A stretch of DNA of 64,000 nucleotides from Flavonifractor sp. An10 (GCF_002161215.1 NZ_NFMB01000001.1:124001-188000); one strand, 5' to 3'. Shown: positions 7,484-18,574, counted from the first letter of the stretch. The notes: generated by a model from the sequence alone, not told the origin. A program made the numbers and translations.

Positions 7484-7514
7484 CGTTCAGATTTTTTGCG
7501 GGAAAATCTGAACG
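7484..7514 (-). promoter_or_regulatory. 12-bp perfect hairpin next to a ribosome site
   Basis: CGTTCAGATTTT at 7484-7495 and AAAATCTGAACG at 7503-7514 form a perfect 12-bp stem with a 7-nt loop. On the minus strand it ends at the GGAGG of the 7058-7471 gene, so it can either end upstream transcription or hold the ribosome site. Confidence 0.55.
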
Positions 7515-7639
7515 GGGCGGCGGGGAGCGGCACCGGGGACAGGATTCGGGCCATGCTGACCCGATGTTCAAGCCCCATAAATATGAAAAAACGCCCGGAC
7601 AGCATGAAGCTATTCGAGCGCAAAAACTCCAATATTCAC

Positions 7640-7753
7640 TTACAGAATGACAATTTTCGCACCGGCTGCCAGACGGGGCCTGTTCGGTGGTTGGGCTTTT
7701 TTTGACGGTAGCGCAAATATCGTCTGAATTTGTCGGCAGTCAGTGTGCTTCAT
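7640..7753 (-). CDS. Small basic protein (37 aa), element-end family
   Basis: The ATG at 7753 follows GGAGG (7-nt spacer) and opens a 37-aa frame. The core RQIQTIFALPSKKAQPP matches RQNKTIPAPSKKARSPP of the 36-aa frame at 30702-30812; the upstream DNA (GGCGGCTTTAGGAGGGAGCC) is also shared. Both copies precede a sigma-like gene. Conservation of a ribosome site, a start and a peptide core in two diverged places supports a real small gene; the function is unknown. Confidence 0.55.
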   Translation of the reverse strand: MKHTDCRQIQTIFALPSKKAQPPNRPRLAAGAKIVIL

Positions 7754-7821
7754 GGCGGCTCCCTCCTAAAGCCGCCGTGTTGGCGTATGGGCGTCACTCC
7801 TTTATTGAGGGCATAAAAGAA

Positions 7822-9895
7822 GGGGCTGTCGGTTAATACCGATTTTTAGCCCCTGATATGCGGGAAAGAGACACTTCCACAAAATTCAGGCTTTTTCAGG
7901 TCTGAATTCACTGTGAGGGTGTCTCTTCCTTTTTTCACTGCCCTGTTTTTGGGCGCAAAAACCCCTTGTTTGGACTTTTTGAAGCGCTCCATCAGCTAAG
8001 CTGCTTTCTGCCCCTTTTTCCCTTCATATTTTTCGATTTCATGTTGTAAAAACCGGTGGTATTTCATGATATTCCTGCCCATCGCATACAGCATGAATTC
8101 TTTATATACTTTCTCCTCTGACCGGTAGTTAAAACGACGGAAGTTTTCATTTTCCTTGATATCTCCAAAGTGGCCCTCCGTCTGGATCGAACGGGTCTGA
8201 CGTTTCAGGATCCCTTCCTCGCTCTGGATATTCGCATGGGACTCTTCCTTCAGTTCTTCCCACCGTTCGTTGACCTTCACGATTTTATTCCGATCAGGAT
8301 TCTTTTCCGCATTGTATTTATATAGACATTTGGATTTATGCTCACAGCCGCTGCAGTCTTCACAGCCATATACCTCTATCGTCTGCGTATAGCCGTCCTG
8401 CTCTTTGCTTTCTGTCCGGATATGGTGCAGTTCCCTTCCATCATGGCAGATATAATAATGCTCATCTTCAAAGACGGCGTATGTCATGTTGTAATACTTC
8501 CCAATGTCTTCTTTGTATGCCCGTGTCTTCCTCTTCTCATGGTCCTGCAGCTTGATATAGCTCCGGATCCCGTTCTCTTTCAGATACACCAGGTTCTTTT
8601 CGCAGCAGTATCCGCTGTCGGCAGTTACTGCCTCCAGTGTGTCTCCAAACGCTTTCCTGTGCTTTTCCAGGACGGGGACCAGCGTATTGTAGTCTGTCCG
8701 GTCATTGCTGACATATCCGTGGACAATAAAGTAATTCTCTACCGCGATCTGGACGTTATATGCCGGTTTTAACTGCCCATTCAGCATATGGTCTTCTTTC
8801 ATCCGCATAAACGTTGCTTCCAGATCCGTCTTCGAATAGCTGTTCCGGTCTTTCCCCATGATCTCAAAGCATTTCTTATACTCCATCAGGCGCCTGCCGC
8901 ATTCTTCCAGTTCCTCGTAGAGTTTCTGGATTTCCGGCTTATGCTTCCCTTTTCCGAAAACGAATCCGATCCCTTCCCCTTCTGCGATCCGCACCAGGTT
9001 CTTCTGCAGCTTCAGGATCTCAAGAGGGGAACAGGAATCAATCTCAAGGATCGTGTTATTGGAGATCTTCTTATGCTTTGTCAGTTTCCGCTTCCTGTTT
9101 TCTTCGATAACTTTCCGGACTTTGTCCATCCCCTCGATCACGAACATATGGGCATCCCCAAGATCGTATTTGGGGCCATAGCCGTTCTCAAGCAGGAAGG
9201 CATTGTACTTTGCATAAAGGGCATCGATGGTGTCCAGCAGGCCGGCAAGGTGATAGTTGATGCTGCCCCGCCAGACAAAGGTGTACCGGTTTGCGTTCGC
9301 TTCGATTTTGGTCCCATCAATGTAAAGTTCTTTCAGCGTAATAAGGCCTTCCTTCTCCAGGCGGCGCATGAACTGGTAATTCAGATCGTCCAGGACTTCC
9401 TCCGTCAGCTTTTTTCCTTTAAAATCGTAAAAAGCATCCCTCTGGGGCTTCTGCCCTTTGGTCAGCCAGATAAAAGCAAGGTCTCTCCGGCATAAATCTA
9501 CAATACGGTCAACAGCCCTGACCCCGCGCATGTTTGCGTAGGTAACAACAGCATACAGCATGATTGGATTATACCCGGTTCTTCCCTTATCCGAATAGCA
9601 GGCCAGCAGGCCTGAAAAATCTAATTCCTCCATCACTTTTTTCAGGGTATAGACTGGATCGTCGTCGGGTAGCCTCAATTCGAAGAAACTGAAGTTAATT
9701 TTCTGTTGCCCAATTTCAAAAAAGTCATTATAATAATCTTTGGTTAGCATAGTTCCATTATAACATGGAACGGGGAGAAAGATGGCTGTCGTTAGTCATC
9801 TTTTTCTCTTTTTTGAGGATAAATTTCAGGGGCAGGCGTGACTCGCATGAGTCACACCTGCCCCTGTTTGGAACTATCTATTTCCCGACAGCCCC
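7822..9895. mobile_element. IS1182-family insertion sequence
   Basis: One transposase gene between 11-bp terminal inverted repeats GGGGCTGTCGG (7822-7832) and CCGACAGCCCC (9885-9895). An inner hairpin lies between the transposase stop and the left end (around 7868-7927, AGAGACAC against GTGTCTCT) and can stop read-through. A palindromic stretch (9831-9866, AGGGGCAGGCGTGACTC) lies near the right end. The IS separates a small ORF from the hairpin repeat at 9921-9962, which are closely linked in the other copy near 30.6 kb. Confidence 0.85.
7996..9750 (-). CDS. IS1182-family transposase (DDE)
   Basis: 584 aa, a full-length IS1182-type transposase. The N-terminal part (to about 130) has the RGVRAVDRIVDLCRRD region typical of the family's N-terminal DUF772-like domain. 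The RNase H fold includes ELYIDGTKIEANANRYTFVW (first Asp), AVTADSGYCCEKNLVYLKEN (second Asp) and the C-terminal RSIQTEGHFGDIKENENFRR (Glu). A Cys cluster CEDCSGCEHKSKCLY is a probable zinc site seen in the family. No frameshift or stop interrupts it, so it looks active. Confidence 0.92.
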   Translation of the reverse strand: MLTKDYYNDFFEIGQQKINFSFFELRLPDDDPVYTLKKVMEELDFSGLLACYSDKGRTGYNPIMLYAVVTYANMRGVRAVDRIVDLCRRDLAFIWLTKGQKPQRDAFYDFKGKKLTEEVLDDLNYQFMRRLEKEGLITLKELYIDGTKIEANANRYTFVWRGSINYHLAGLLDTIDALYAKYNAFLLENGYGPKYDLGDAHMFVIEGMDKVRKVIEENRKRKLTKHKKISNNTILEIDSCSPLEILKLQKNLVRIAEGEGIGFVFGKGKHKPEIQKLYEELEECGRRLMEYKKCFEIMGKDRNSYSKTDLEATFMRMKEDHMLNGQLKPAYNVQIAVENYFIVHGYVSNDRTDYNTLVPVLEKHRKAFGDTLEAVTADSGYCCEKNLVYLKENGIRSYIKLQDHEKRKTRAYKEDIGKYYNMTYAVFEDEHYYICHDGRELHHIRTESKEQDGYTQTIEVYGCEDCSGCEHKSKCLYKYNAEKNPDRNKIVKVNERWEELKEESHANIQSEEGILKRQTRSIQTEGHFGDIKENENFRRFNYRSEEKVYKEFMLYAMGRNIMKYHRFLQHEIEKYEGKKGQKAA

Positions 9896-9920
9896 CTGGT
9901 CGTATGGGCGTGTCAAAGGG

Positions 9921-9962
9921 CTGCTGAACGACGGCTTTTTTTCTTTTGCCGTCGCCCGACAG
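9921..9962. repeat. 42-nt hairpin repeat, copy 1
   Basis: Stem CGACGGC/GCCGTCG with a T-rich loop. The reverse complement recurs at 30542-30583 with 41 of 42 matches. Here it lies 6 nt after the stop of the ABC permease (read on the minus strand); the other copy lies 11 nt after the stop of the transglycosylase gene. Both are the 3' ends of cell-envelope-defence operons. Confidence 0.85.
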
Positions 9963-9968
9963 ATGGAA

Positions 9969-10661
9969 TTAATATAGTTCTGGTACTTTCTTCTTGAAAA
10001 TAAATAAAGCCATTCCAAACGTAATGATTGCAATCAAAAGGATTTGTAGCAAGGACTCCTGATATGTTGTATTTTTACTGATAATGAGTTGCCGGAACAC
10101 AATGACAATCAATGAAGTTACGATTGTGGTGGGAACAGATTTTCGGATCATGCCAATGATAAATGGCCAGAGCGATAGTACCGTGCATACAACTACCGCA
10201 GTTATTGCCATTGGTATCCATGTCTGAAGCATGGAAATTTGGAATGTTCCCTCCAGCATATCAAAAAATCTGTCCACAAGCACGATATAACCGCTGCAAC
10301 AAATATATCCAATCGCCATTGAAATTGCCGTATAAACCATAATGATAATCAATTTGCTGGCAATCAATTTCATGCGGTTCAAAGGATAAGAAAACATAAT
10401 CGTGATTGTCCGCTGACTATATTCTCCAATTACCAGACGTGCAGTTAAAACCGACGAGTACACAAGGAAAATAAAGGACATCAGCAAGCCAATAACAAGA
10501 TATGTACTTTCAAACGTGTCTTTGGTTTGCTCCGGGTCTGTCATACTATCCCACAAAGATACAGTAATGAACAGTATGCTGAAAAGGATTGCGGCAAACG
10601 TAAAAATTATATTTCGAGCAGTCCCAAATTTTTTCAATTCCAGTTTAATAAGGTGTGCCAT
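9969..10661 (-). CDS. ABC-2 type permease of antimicrobial-peptide resistance transporter
   Basis: 230 aa with six hydrophobic segments (about 17-37, 53-75, 102-125, 145-168, 177-195, 205-223), the layout of BcrB- or LanE/G-like permeases. VIGEYSQRTITIMFSYPLNR is the conserved cytoplasmic loop that contacts the ATPase. It starts 1 nt after the ATPase gene stop, in an operon HTH-response regulator-kinase-ATPase-permease. The likely role is export or removal of a bacitracin- or lantibiotic-like compound from the membrane; the substrate cannot be told from sequence. Confidence 0.85.
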   Translation of the reverse strand: MAHLIKLELKKFGTARNIIFTFAAILFSILFITVSLWDSMTDPEQTKDTFESTYLVIGLLMSFIFLVYSSVLTARLVIGEYSQRTITIMFSYPLNRMKLIASKLIIIMVYTAISMAIGYICCSGYIVLVDRFFDMLEGTFQISMLQTWIPMAITAVVVCTVLSLWPFIIGMIRKSVPTTIVTSLIVIVFRQLIISKNTTYQESLLQILLIAIITFGMALFIFKKKVPELY

Positions 10662-10662
10662 T

Positions 10663-11574
10663 TTATTTTCCCTCCTCTGTGAGCTGAAAGAAATAATCTT
10701 CCAGAGTGTCCTGTTTACGCCCTAAGCTCTCTAAACCAACACCACTTTCAATGAGGGCTTTTGACAAAACTTTGCCAGAAATGTTCGAGTCATAAATCCG
10801 GATGAACTCTTTATCCAATATGCTAAAGTTTGTAATGCCCATCTGTTCCAATAAAGTTGCTGCATGGGCTACATCATCAACTTGTAGACTGATATACTCC
10901 GTTTGATGCTTATGGATTTCCTCAATGGGCAGTTCTGCCAGTAGGTTGCCATGTTGAATAATTCCAATCGTATCAGCAATTAGATCAACTTCGGATAGGA
11001 TATGACTGGAAATAAAAATGGTCGTTCCATCTTCCTGATTAAGCCGCTGGAACAGGTTCCGCATTTCGCGGATACCTTCGGGGTCTAATGCGTTAATCGG
11101 TTCATCTAAAATTAGAAATTCTGGCTTTGCAAGGATAGCTCTTGCGATTGCTAACCGCTGTTTCATACCTAATGAATAATGGCGGATTTGCTTTCCCTCT
11201 ACATTTTGCAGATCAACCATTTGCAGAACTTCATCAATGCGCTCTTTATTGGGAAATCCCATATAGTCGCAATGAAGCTCTAAGTTTTGCCGGGCCGTCA
11301 TTTTCTCGTAAAAGTACGGATTTTCGATAATGGAACCCACCCGTTTGAAAACTTCATAACTTTGATCGGTGACTTTCTCTCCAAAAAGCTGAACTTCTCC
11401 GGCTTCTGGCTGGATAAGGTTCAGGATCATTTTCATTACCGTACTTTTACCGGCACCGTTCGGCCCGACAAAGCCATAAATAGCCCCTTTGGGAACATGG
11501 ATATTCACATCGTTTACAACGACATTTCCTTTATAGGACTTTCGCAGCCCTACGGTTTCCATGATATAATCCAT
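10663..11574 (-). CDS. ABC transporter ATP-binding protein (BcrA/LanF type)
   Basis: 303 aa from the ATG at 11574, which has AGGAGG 8 nt upstream; a longer frame begins nine codons earlier but has no ribosome site. Walker A GPNGAGKST (37-45), signature YSLGMKQRLAIARAI (the SLGMKQR form typical of bacitracin/lantibiotic ATPases), Walker B FLILDEP and switch ISSHIL are all present. The C-terminal tail ends in DTLEDYFFQLTEEGK. A remnant of a related ATPase tail is found at 27099-27155. It partners the permease at 9969. Confidence 0.9.
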   Translation of the reverse strand: MDYIMETVGLRKSYKGNVVVNDVNIHVPKGAIYGFVGPNGAGKSTVMKMILNLIQPEAGEVQLFGEKVTDQSYEVFKRVGSIIENPYFYEKMTARQNLELHCDYMGFPNKERIDEVLQMVDLQNVEGKQIRHYSLGMKQRLAIARAILAKPEFLILDEPINALDPEGIREMRNLFQRLNQEDGTTIFISSHILSEVDLIADTIGIIQHGNLLAELPIEEIHKHQTEYISLQVDDVAHAATLLEQMGITNFSILDKEFIRIYDSNISGKVLSKALIESGVGLESLGRKQDTLEDYFFQLTEEGK

Positions 11575-11648
11575 TTTGTATTCCTCCTGTACGGCTCCCA
11601 TTATACAAAACAGACTTCTCTTTTCTCTGCCTGAAATCTAACTTTTTT

Positions 11649-12569
11649 CTAACTTTTCAAAATGACCGAGAAAACCGTTTGCTCATTCTGTATGCTGTGA
11701 ACCTGCAATTCTGCTCCTATCTGCATAGAAAGTTTCTTTGCAATCGCCAATCCCAGACCATTTCCTGATGATTTCGGGGCAGTCGTATAGTTTCTTGTGA
11801 ATATCTGCTTTTGCTGTTGTGGCGACATTCCTTTCCCGTGATCCTCTATTTCAATGACACTTTTTCCTTTTTCTGCTGTAAGACGCAGGGCAATATACTT
11901 TCCATCACCCCCATGCCGGATTGCATTGTCTATTAGGTTTTTCAAAATACGCTGCAAGGCGTCCCGGTCTGTGTCTGCATAAATCGGCGTGGCTGGTATC
12001 TGTATATCCACCTCAAATTGCTGCTTTTCAAGCAGATCATAATATTCCAAAATGGTGTCTTGGCATAATCTTGAAACATTCTCCTTTTGCAGTTTCAGAG
12101 GAAGATCGCCGGAAGCAATTTTGGACATTGTAAAATAGTCGTTTATCGTTGTTATCAAATCATCTGCTTTACGGTCAATTTTGGTAGCCATGGTATGAAT
12201 GACCTCCGGCACAGATACATCATCCACTTTAGCAGCTAACATTTCACTGTTTCCTTTCAGCACAGTCAGAGGGGTACGAATATCATGTGAGATATTGGTA
12301 AGAACCTGTGCCATCGCCTTTTGTGCCTGTTCATATTCTGACTTCTTTTCGTAGAAATTTTGAAGCAATGTGTTAATCGCAGCCCCTAATTTTTTCATGC
12401 AGGCATGATCGGTAGGGAGAAGAACAAAGCCATTTTCAGAAGTAATAGAAAGCGTTTCCAGTCGGTTACTGATATAGTTGATTTCTTTTTGCAATTTCCT
12501 ATACTGTATTCTCTGCCAAATGCAGATGAGCAGCAAAGCGGCTGAAAGCGCAGCAAACAGAACCCACAT
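11649..12569 (-). CDS. Sensor histidine kinase
   Basis: 306 aa. A single N-terminal membrane segment (about 2-18) and no sizeable extracellular domain, then HisKA with H95 in NISHDIRTPLTVLKGN and an HATPase domain (NLIDNAIRHGGDGKY, DHGKGMSP, GNGLGLAIAKKL). A kinase with almost no sensing domain next to a BcrAB-like transporter is typical of intramembrane-sensing systems for cell-wall antibiotics, where the transporter itself may help detect the drug. It starts one base after the response regulator stop, so the two are co-translated. Confidence 0.9.
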   Translation of the reverse strand: MWVLFAALSAALLLICIWQRIQYRKLQKEINYISNRLETLSITSENGFVLLPTDHACMKKLGAAINTLLQNFYEKKSEYEQAQKAMAQVLTNISHDIRTPLTVLKGNSEMLAAKVDDVSVPEVIHTMATKIDRKADDLITTINDYFTMSKIASGDLPLKLQKENVSRLCQDTILEYYDLLEKQQFEVDIQIPATPIYADTDRDALQRILKNLIDNAIRHGGDGKYIALRLTAEKGKSVIEIEDHGKGMSPQQQKQIFTRNYTTAPKSSGNGLGLAIAKKLSMQIGAELQVHSIQNEQTVFSVILKS

Positions 12570-13262
12570 TTATTTATCCTCCATCTTGTAACCTATTCCC
12601 CATAAGGTCTTAATATAGGTTGTCGTATCTTCTTCACCGTTTTTCAGTTTCAGGCGCAGTCGATTGATATGGGTATTTAATACGTTTTCATTACCGAAAT
12701 ATGGCTCTTTCCAAATAAGTTCATACAAGCGTTCTTTCGAGAAAGCCCGTCCCGGATGGGTTGCCAGCAGATACAAAATTTCAAATTCAATGGGCGTTAA
12801 ATCTATCAGAGTTCCTTGGCGGCTAACAGTATGACTGATTGGGTCAATCTCTAAATCCTTAATCTTTACGCCTGCATCGTTTGGCATGGCTTGATAGGTT
12901 CTGGCACGCCGAATATTGGCTTTAATCCTTGCAGTAAGCTCAATCAGAGAAAATGGCTTTACAACATAATCATCGGCCCCCAAATTCAGCCCTAACGATT
13001 TATCGGTATCATTGTCCTTTGCGGTGATAATGATGATCGGGATCGTGCTGACCTGCCGAATAGTCTTAATAATCTCCATACCACTCATATCTGGCAGCAT
13101 AAGGTCTATGAGTGCAAGAGAGTATTCATCATAATTCTTGATAGTATGAATAGCTGTTTTACCATCACTAAAAGAAAGCACTTGAAATTCTCCTGACAAA
13201 TAGTCTTTCACCATGCTTCTGATTTCTTCGTCATCTTCAATCAATATAATCCTATTTTCCAT
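12570..13262 (-). CDS. OmpR-family response regulator
   Basis: 230 aa from the ATG at 13262 (MENRIILIEDDEE, preceded by AGGAG); a start 12 codons upstream would lengthen it without homology. Receiver domain with acidic pocket D10/D11, phosphate acceptor D53 (ALIDLMLPDMSG), K104-type lysine in VVKPFSLIEL, and a C-terminal winged helix (LTPIEFEILYLLATHPGRAF, NVLNTHINRLRLKLK). It should bind the promoter upstream of this operon. It overlaps the end of the HTH gene by 11 nt. Confidence 0.9.
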   Translation of the reverse strand: MENRIILIEDDEEIRSMVKDYLSGEFQVLSFSDGKTAIHTIKNYDEYSLALIDLMLPDMSGMEIIKTIRQVSTIPIIIITAKDNDTDKSLGLNLGADDYVVKPFSLIELTARIKANIRRARTYQAMPNDAGVKIKDLEIDPISHTVSRQGTLIDLTPIEFEILYLLATHPGRAFSKERLYELIWKEPYFGNENVLNTHINRLRLKLKNGEEDTTTYIKTLWGIGYKMEDK

Positions 13263-13443
13263 TGCGATTGCTCCTTGCTTTTTTTGTCCTGCCATCAATG
13301 GGCTTTTCTGCGTTCTTAGGAATGAGCCAGACAGTCCCCATTTTCACAGCGCCGGGAATGCGGCCCGAAGAACAGTAATAATTTATCCAACGAGGGGTCA
13401 CGCCCCATTTTTCGCCAGCTTCTTTTAATGTCATATAGTCCAT
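13252..13443 (-). CDS. Small MerR/excisionase-type HTH protein
   Basis: 63 aa, starting MDYMTLKEAGEKWGVTPRWI, a winged-helix motif as in excisionase-family and MerR-like DNA-binding proteins, followed by a GRIPGAVKMGTVWLIPK beta-hairpin wing and a basic tail. It has a good ribosome site (GGAGG, 7 nt) and is the first gene after a strong promoter (13464-13492). Its stop lies inside the response regulator start, so it is translated with the two-component system and may act with it. Confidence 0.75.
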   Translation of the reverse strand: MDYMTLKEAGEKWGVTPRWINYYCSSGRIPGAVKMGTVWLIPKNAEKPIDGRTKKARSNRNGK

Positions 13444-13463
13444 ATTGCACCTCCAACCTTAAC

Positions 13464-13492
13464 ATTATAATTCGTTTTCTCGAATAGTACAA
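13464..13492 (-). promoter_or_regulatory. SigA-type promoter of the two-component/ABC operon
   Basis: On the minus strand TTGTAC (13492-13487), a 17-nt spacer and a perfect TATAAT (13469-13464). It is placed about 20 nt before the HTH gene start, which suits the whole five-gene operon. Confidence 0.75.
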
Positions 13493-13553
13493 GGCAGGAA
13501 ATGTGTCGAAATGATTATAAAATTAGGCAGAGACCAAAGCCTCTGCCTAAAAA

Positions 13554-13907
13554 CTAATTGTAAATCAGTTCGTCTTGAATAATTTCCTCCACCTGCGCTT
13601 TCAGCGTGTTCATCAGCCCCACCCAGCGCATGGGGTCACGGGCTTTCAATTCCTCGGTGACGCCTGCCGCCGCCATCATGCGGGGCAGCATGGCGTCCAT
13701 TCGTTCATGCGCTGCCCGGTCAATCTCCAACAGGTGCGGGTACAGCTTTTCGCTCAAAATCAAGCTGCTGTAAAGGCCAGGCCGGTGTTCCTTCAGATAG
13801 CGTTGCCGCATACGGCCATACTTGCCGATGGGGGCCTCCGGCTGCTCGGAAAGTTTCAGGTCGGGGATGTAGTAATCCCCGTAGCGGGTGTAAGTCAATT
13901 CGTTCAT
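13554..13907 (-). CDS. tnpV: TnpV-family transposon protein
   Basis: 117 aa starting MNELTYTRYGDYYIPDLKLS, with EAPIGKYGRMRQRYLKEHRP and LILSEKLYPHLLEIDRAAHE; this is the TnpV family known from Tn4451-like elements, of undefined role. GGAGG precedes the ATG. It lies directly downstream of the large serine recombinase at 13934-15814, and a short hairpin (AGGCAGAGACCAAAGCCTCTGCCT, spelled here in two parts: AGGCAGAG and CTCTGCCT) follows at 13530-13553 as a likely terminator. Confidence 0.85.
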   Translation of the reverse strand: MNELTYTRYGDYYIPDLKLSEQPEAPIGKYGRMRQRYLKEHRPGLYSSLILSEKLYPHLLEIDRAAHERMDAMLPRMMAAAGVTEELKARDPMRWVGLMNTLKAQVEEIIQDELIYN

Positions 13908-13933
13908 GTTCGTCCTCCTTTGCACTGTGATGA

Positions 13934-15900
<1,967 letters not shown>

Positions 15901-15906
15901 ACATCT

Positions 15907-16561
15907 CCGCTTGCCAGCTTGTACTTCTTATACTGCCTCACAGCAAAGTGCTGGGGACTCCGGCGCTCCAGCCCGTCAAACATATAGTCCACCGCGTTTT
16001 TGAAGGTTTCGTCATCCTCCCGGACCTCCATGCTGTTTATCATTTCCACCAGCGTATTCATGTTGCGTTCTTCCTCCGGCCCCTCAAACACGATGTAGGC
16101 CACAAGGGCGCAGTACAAAAGGGTTTCGGCTTTGGTCCAGAACTCGTCGCCCTCCTTGCCGTCGCCTTTGGTGTTGGCGATCAGGGCGGTGACGAATTTC
16201 AGCACGTCGCTTTCCGTTTTGATGTAGGCCAGCGGATTGTAGTGCATGGATTTGGAGAAGTCGATACTATTGAACACCCGCACCTTATATTTCTCCCGTT
16301 GCAGGAACCGCCCGCACTGGTCGAGGGTGCCGCCCTTCGGGTCCACCACCACATAGGAGGAATGGGCTTGAAGGAGCTGCGGGGTCAGCCAGAACCTTGT
16401 CTTGCCCGAGCCGGACGAGCCGATGACGCAGGCGTTTAAGTTGCGGGCGTTGGCGGGTATCCTCGGGCGGGTGTTCATGGTAAGAAACTCCGTCCCGGTC
16501 AGAATAACATTGTTCTGAAATTTGGGGTCTACAAACGGCTTTATATCCTCCTTTGTTCCCC
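15907..16561 (-). pseudogene. Fragment of virD4 (type IV coupling protein), middle part
   Basis: On the minus strand the frame runs from W-G-T-K-E-D-I-K-P-F through FLTMNTRPRIPANARN, Walker A GSSGSGKTRF and VVVDPKGG to RQYKKYKLAS, where it is cut at a GG (15907-15908) by the serine recombinase element; ten foreign codons then lead to a stop. Its 5' end is cut at a second GG (16560-16561), where the 16.56-24.37 kb transposon begins. The matching N-terminal piece is at 24368-24622. The C-terminal part is not in the window. The intact VirD4 at 37.7 kb is a different protein. Confidence 0.85.
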
Positions 16562-16657
16562 ATGAAGCGTTTTGTCAAGTGCTATTTTGAGTTATTGACG
16601 CACAATCAAAGTGAAAGCGCGAAAGTGCAAAGCGCAAAGGGTCTGCACTTTGCGTTT

Positions 16658-18568
16658 TCAGCTTGCGGGTTCGGGCGGCTGCTTCTTCTTGATGAAGTTG
16701 TACCATTGACCGCCGACGCGCCTTGCATCCAAAACACCGCCCATGTTGCGCTTGGCGTTCTGCACCGTCCTTTCAGATATTCCGGCTTCGGCTGCGGCCT
16801 TTACAATTTCCTCGCTGGCAAGCTCTTTCCCGTCTGCAAGCAGGTCAAGTATCAGCCGTTCCGCCTGTTCGGTCTTGGTGGCCGTGTTGCCGCCCGCGCC
16901 GGATAGCAGCTCGTCGGCGGTAATGTCATACTCGCCTATCCACGAAAAGCCCGTTTCCGGGTCAAGGCAAAAGGCAACGGGCTTGCCCTCCGGCGCAAGG
17001 GAAGATTTGTCATGGACGATAACGCGCACATTTGGCTCCCGCTTCACGCGCCCAATCAGCAGGACGCTCCTTGCTGCGGCGCGGAAGTCAATAGAACCTA
17101 AGCCCCGGTATGCGCTCTGTCCTCCGGCGGCTTTATTCAAGTGTCCGATAAGGATAACGGCGCACCCGGTACGCTCGGCAACATCGGCAAGGCGGCGGAA
17201 CATGGGGCGCACCTCGTTTGCCCTGTTCATGTCGGTCTTTTCGCCCATGTACGCCTGTATGGGGTCAAGGATAATCAGCCGCGCCCCGGTCTGCCGGATA
17301 GCTCTCTCTATGCGCTCGTCGGAAAGGGAAAGCCCCTGCTTGCTCTCATCAATGACAAGAACACGGTCAAGGTCTGCTTCGGCTTCCATAAGGCGGGGCT
17401 TGATGGTGTCGCCCAAACCGTCCTCGGCGGTCTGGTAAATCACATTGAATGGCTCATGCGCTGCCATGTGGGGGAACGGCTTGCGGTTGGTACAAGCGGC
17501 GGCAAGGCGTAGGGCAAAGGTGGTCTTGCCCTCGCCGGGGTTGCCTTGCACAATGGTTACTTTCCCAAACGGGATATACGGCTCCCATAGCCATTCAACG
17601 GTCTGCGTGTCAACCTCGCTCATGCGGATAATCTCGACGGTTTCTTCCTGCGGCGGCTCTTTCAAGCCGTAAACAGCTTCCCGGATATACTTCCCGTCTG
17701 TGATTTCTGCCCGGTGCTGCAATACCTCGTTCCAATCCTTGAAAAGAGGGATAAGCCGGTGGACGGTATAGCCCTCCGGCATGAGCTTTACAAGGCGGCT
17801 GCAAGCGTCGTTCCCGGCTTCATCGCTGTCAAGGCAGAGGTAAACGGTCTTGATGTTCGGACGGTCAGAGAGAAAGCGGAGCAGGGCTTTTTCTCCCACG
17901 CCGCCCAATGACAGGTAGCTTTGCTTCTGCCATTCCTTTTTGAACAGGCAGAGGAAAGAGATCAGGTCAATGGGTGCTTCAAAGACAAACAATCTTTCGC
18001 CCTCGCCCCGGTAACAGAAGTTAAAGGCTTTGTCGCTGCCTTTCACATCAAGCCGGAAGTTTCCCGCCGTTCCTTTGCTGTGGGCGTAGCGCGGTATTCC
18101 GTCCTCGTCCCGCCCCACAAATACGGCGTTGTGGTGGGCTGCGTCCTCGTAAATATCGCCGCGGGCAAAGAAAAAGCCCGTCACATCTTCATCAATGCGG
18201 CGGGCTGTTGTGAGGTAGTTCCTCGCTGTTCGGTTGTCGCTGTTTGGGGGTGGTAGCCGGAAGTCGGATAGGGACGCGGGGCAAGGTCTGTCCGGCGGCG
18301 GTGCGGCTCCCTTTTCTCCTGTGAGAAGTTCTACGGCTTCGGTGAAGCTCTTGCCGAAAAACTCCATAACAAAATCAACGGGGCCGCCGCCCTTGCTCTG
18401 GCTGTGCCTGTACCACTTGTTTCCCCGGACGGTCAAGCTGTCGTGCCGTTTCCAGCGGTATTCATTCCCGGCGCGGGTAAGCTGCTCGCCCTGTGATTGC
18501 AGGAAAGAAACAAGGTCGGCTTGGTTCGCCCGGTCTATCTGTTCTTGGGTGTAGTACAAAAATCTCAA
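16658..18568 (-). CDS. DUF3991/TOPRIM primase fused to RepA-like helicase
   Basis: 636 aa, beginning at a TTG (a second TTG three codons on has better spacing to GGAG). N-terminal DUF3991-like zinc-free domain (RWKRHDSLTVRGNKWYRHSQ), TOPRIM with Glu in VFEAPIDL and DxD in LCLDSDEAGNDA, then a RecA-type ATPase: Walker A GNPGEGKTT, Walker B IILDPIQAY, and GHLNKAAGG. A C-terminal HTH (SERTVQNAKRNMGGV) completes it. Such primase-helicases help mobile elements replicate after excision or transfer. It starts 6 nt after the relaxase stop. Confidence 0.85.
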   Translation of the reverse strand: MRFLYYTQEQIDRANQADLVSFLQSQGEQLTRAGNEYRWKRHDSLTVRGNKWYRHSQSKGGGPVDFVMEFFGKSFTEAVELLTGEKGAAPPPDRPCPASLSDFRLPPPNSDNRTARNYLTTARRIDEDVTGFFFARGDIYEDAAHHNAVFVGRDEDGIPRYAHSKGTAGNFRLDVKGSDKAFNFCYRGEGERLFVFEAPIDLISFLCLFKKEWQKQSYLSLGGVGEKALLRFLSDRPNIKTVYLCLDSDEAGNDACSRLVKLMPEGYTVHRLIPLFKDWNEVLQHRAEITDGKYIREAVYGLKEPPQEETVEIIRMSEVDTQTVEWLWEPYIPFGKVTIVQGNPGEGKTTFALRLAAACTNRKPFPHMAAHEPFNVIYQTAEDGLGDTIKPRLMEAEADLDRVLVIDESKQGLSLSDERIERAIRQTGARLIILDPIQAYMGEKTDMNRANEVRPMFRRLADVAERTGCAVILIGHLNKAAGGQSAYRGLGSIDFRAAARSVLLIGRVKREPNVRVIVHDKSSLAPEGKPVAFCLDPETGFSWIGEYDITADELLSGAGGNTATKTEQAERLILDLLADGKELASEEIVKAAAEAGISERTVQNAKRNMGGVLDARRVGGQWYNFIKKKQPPEPAS

Positions 18569-18574
18569 CTCCTT

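Noticed and set aside
7429..7632. 67-aa minus-strand ORF before the sigma-like gene
   Set aside because: It overlaps the hairpin and the sigma gene start and has no ribosome site or partner copy.
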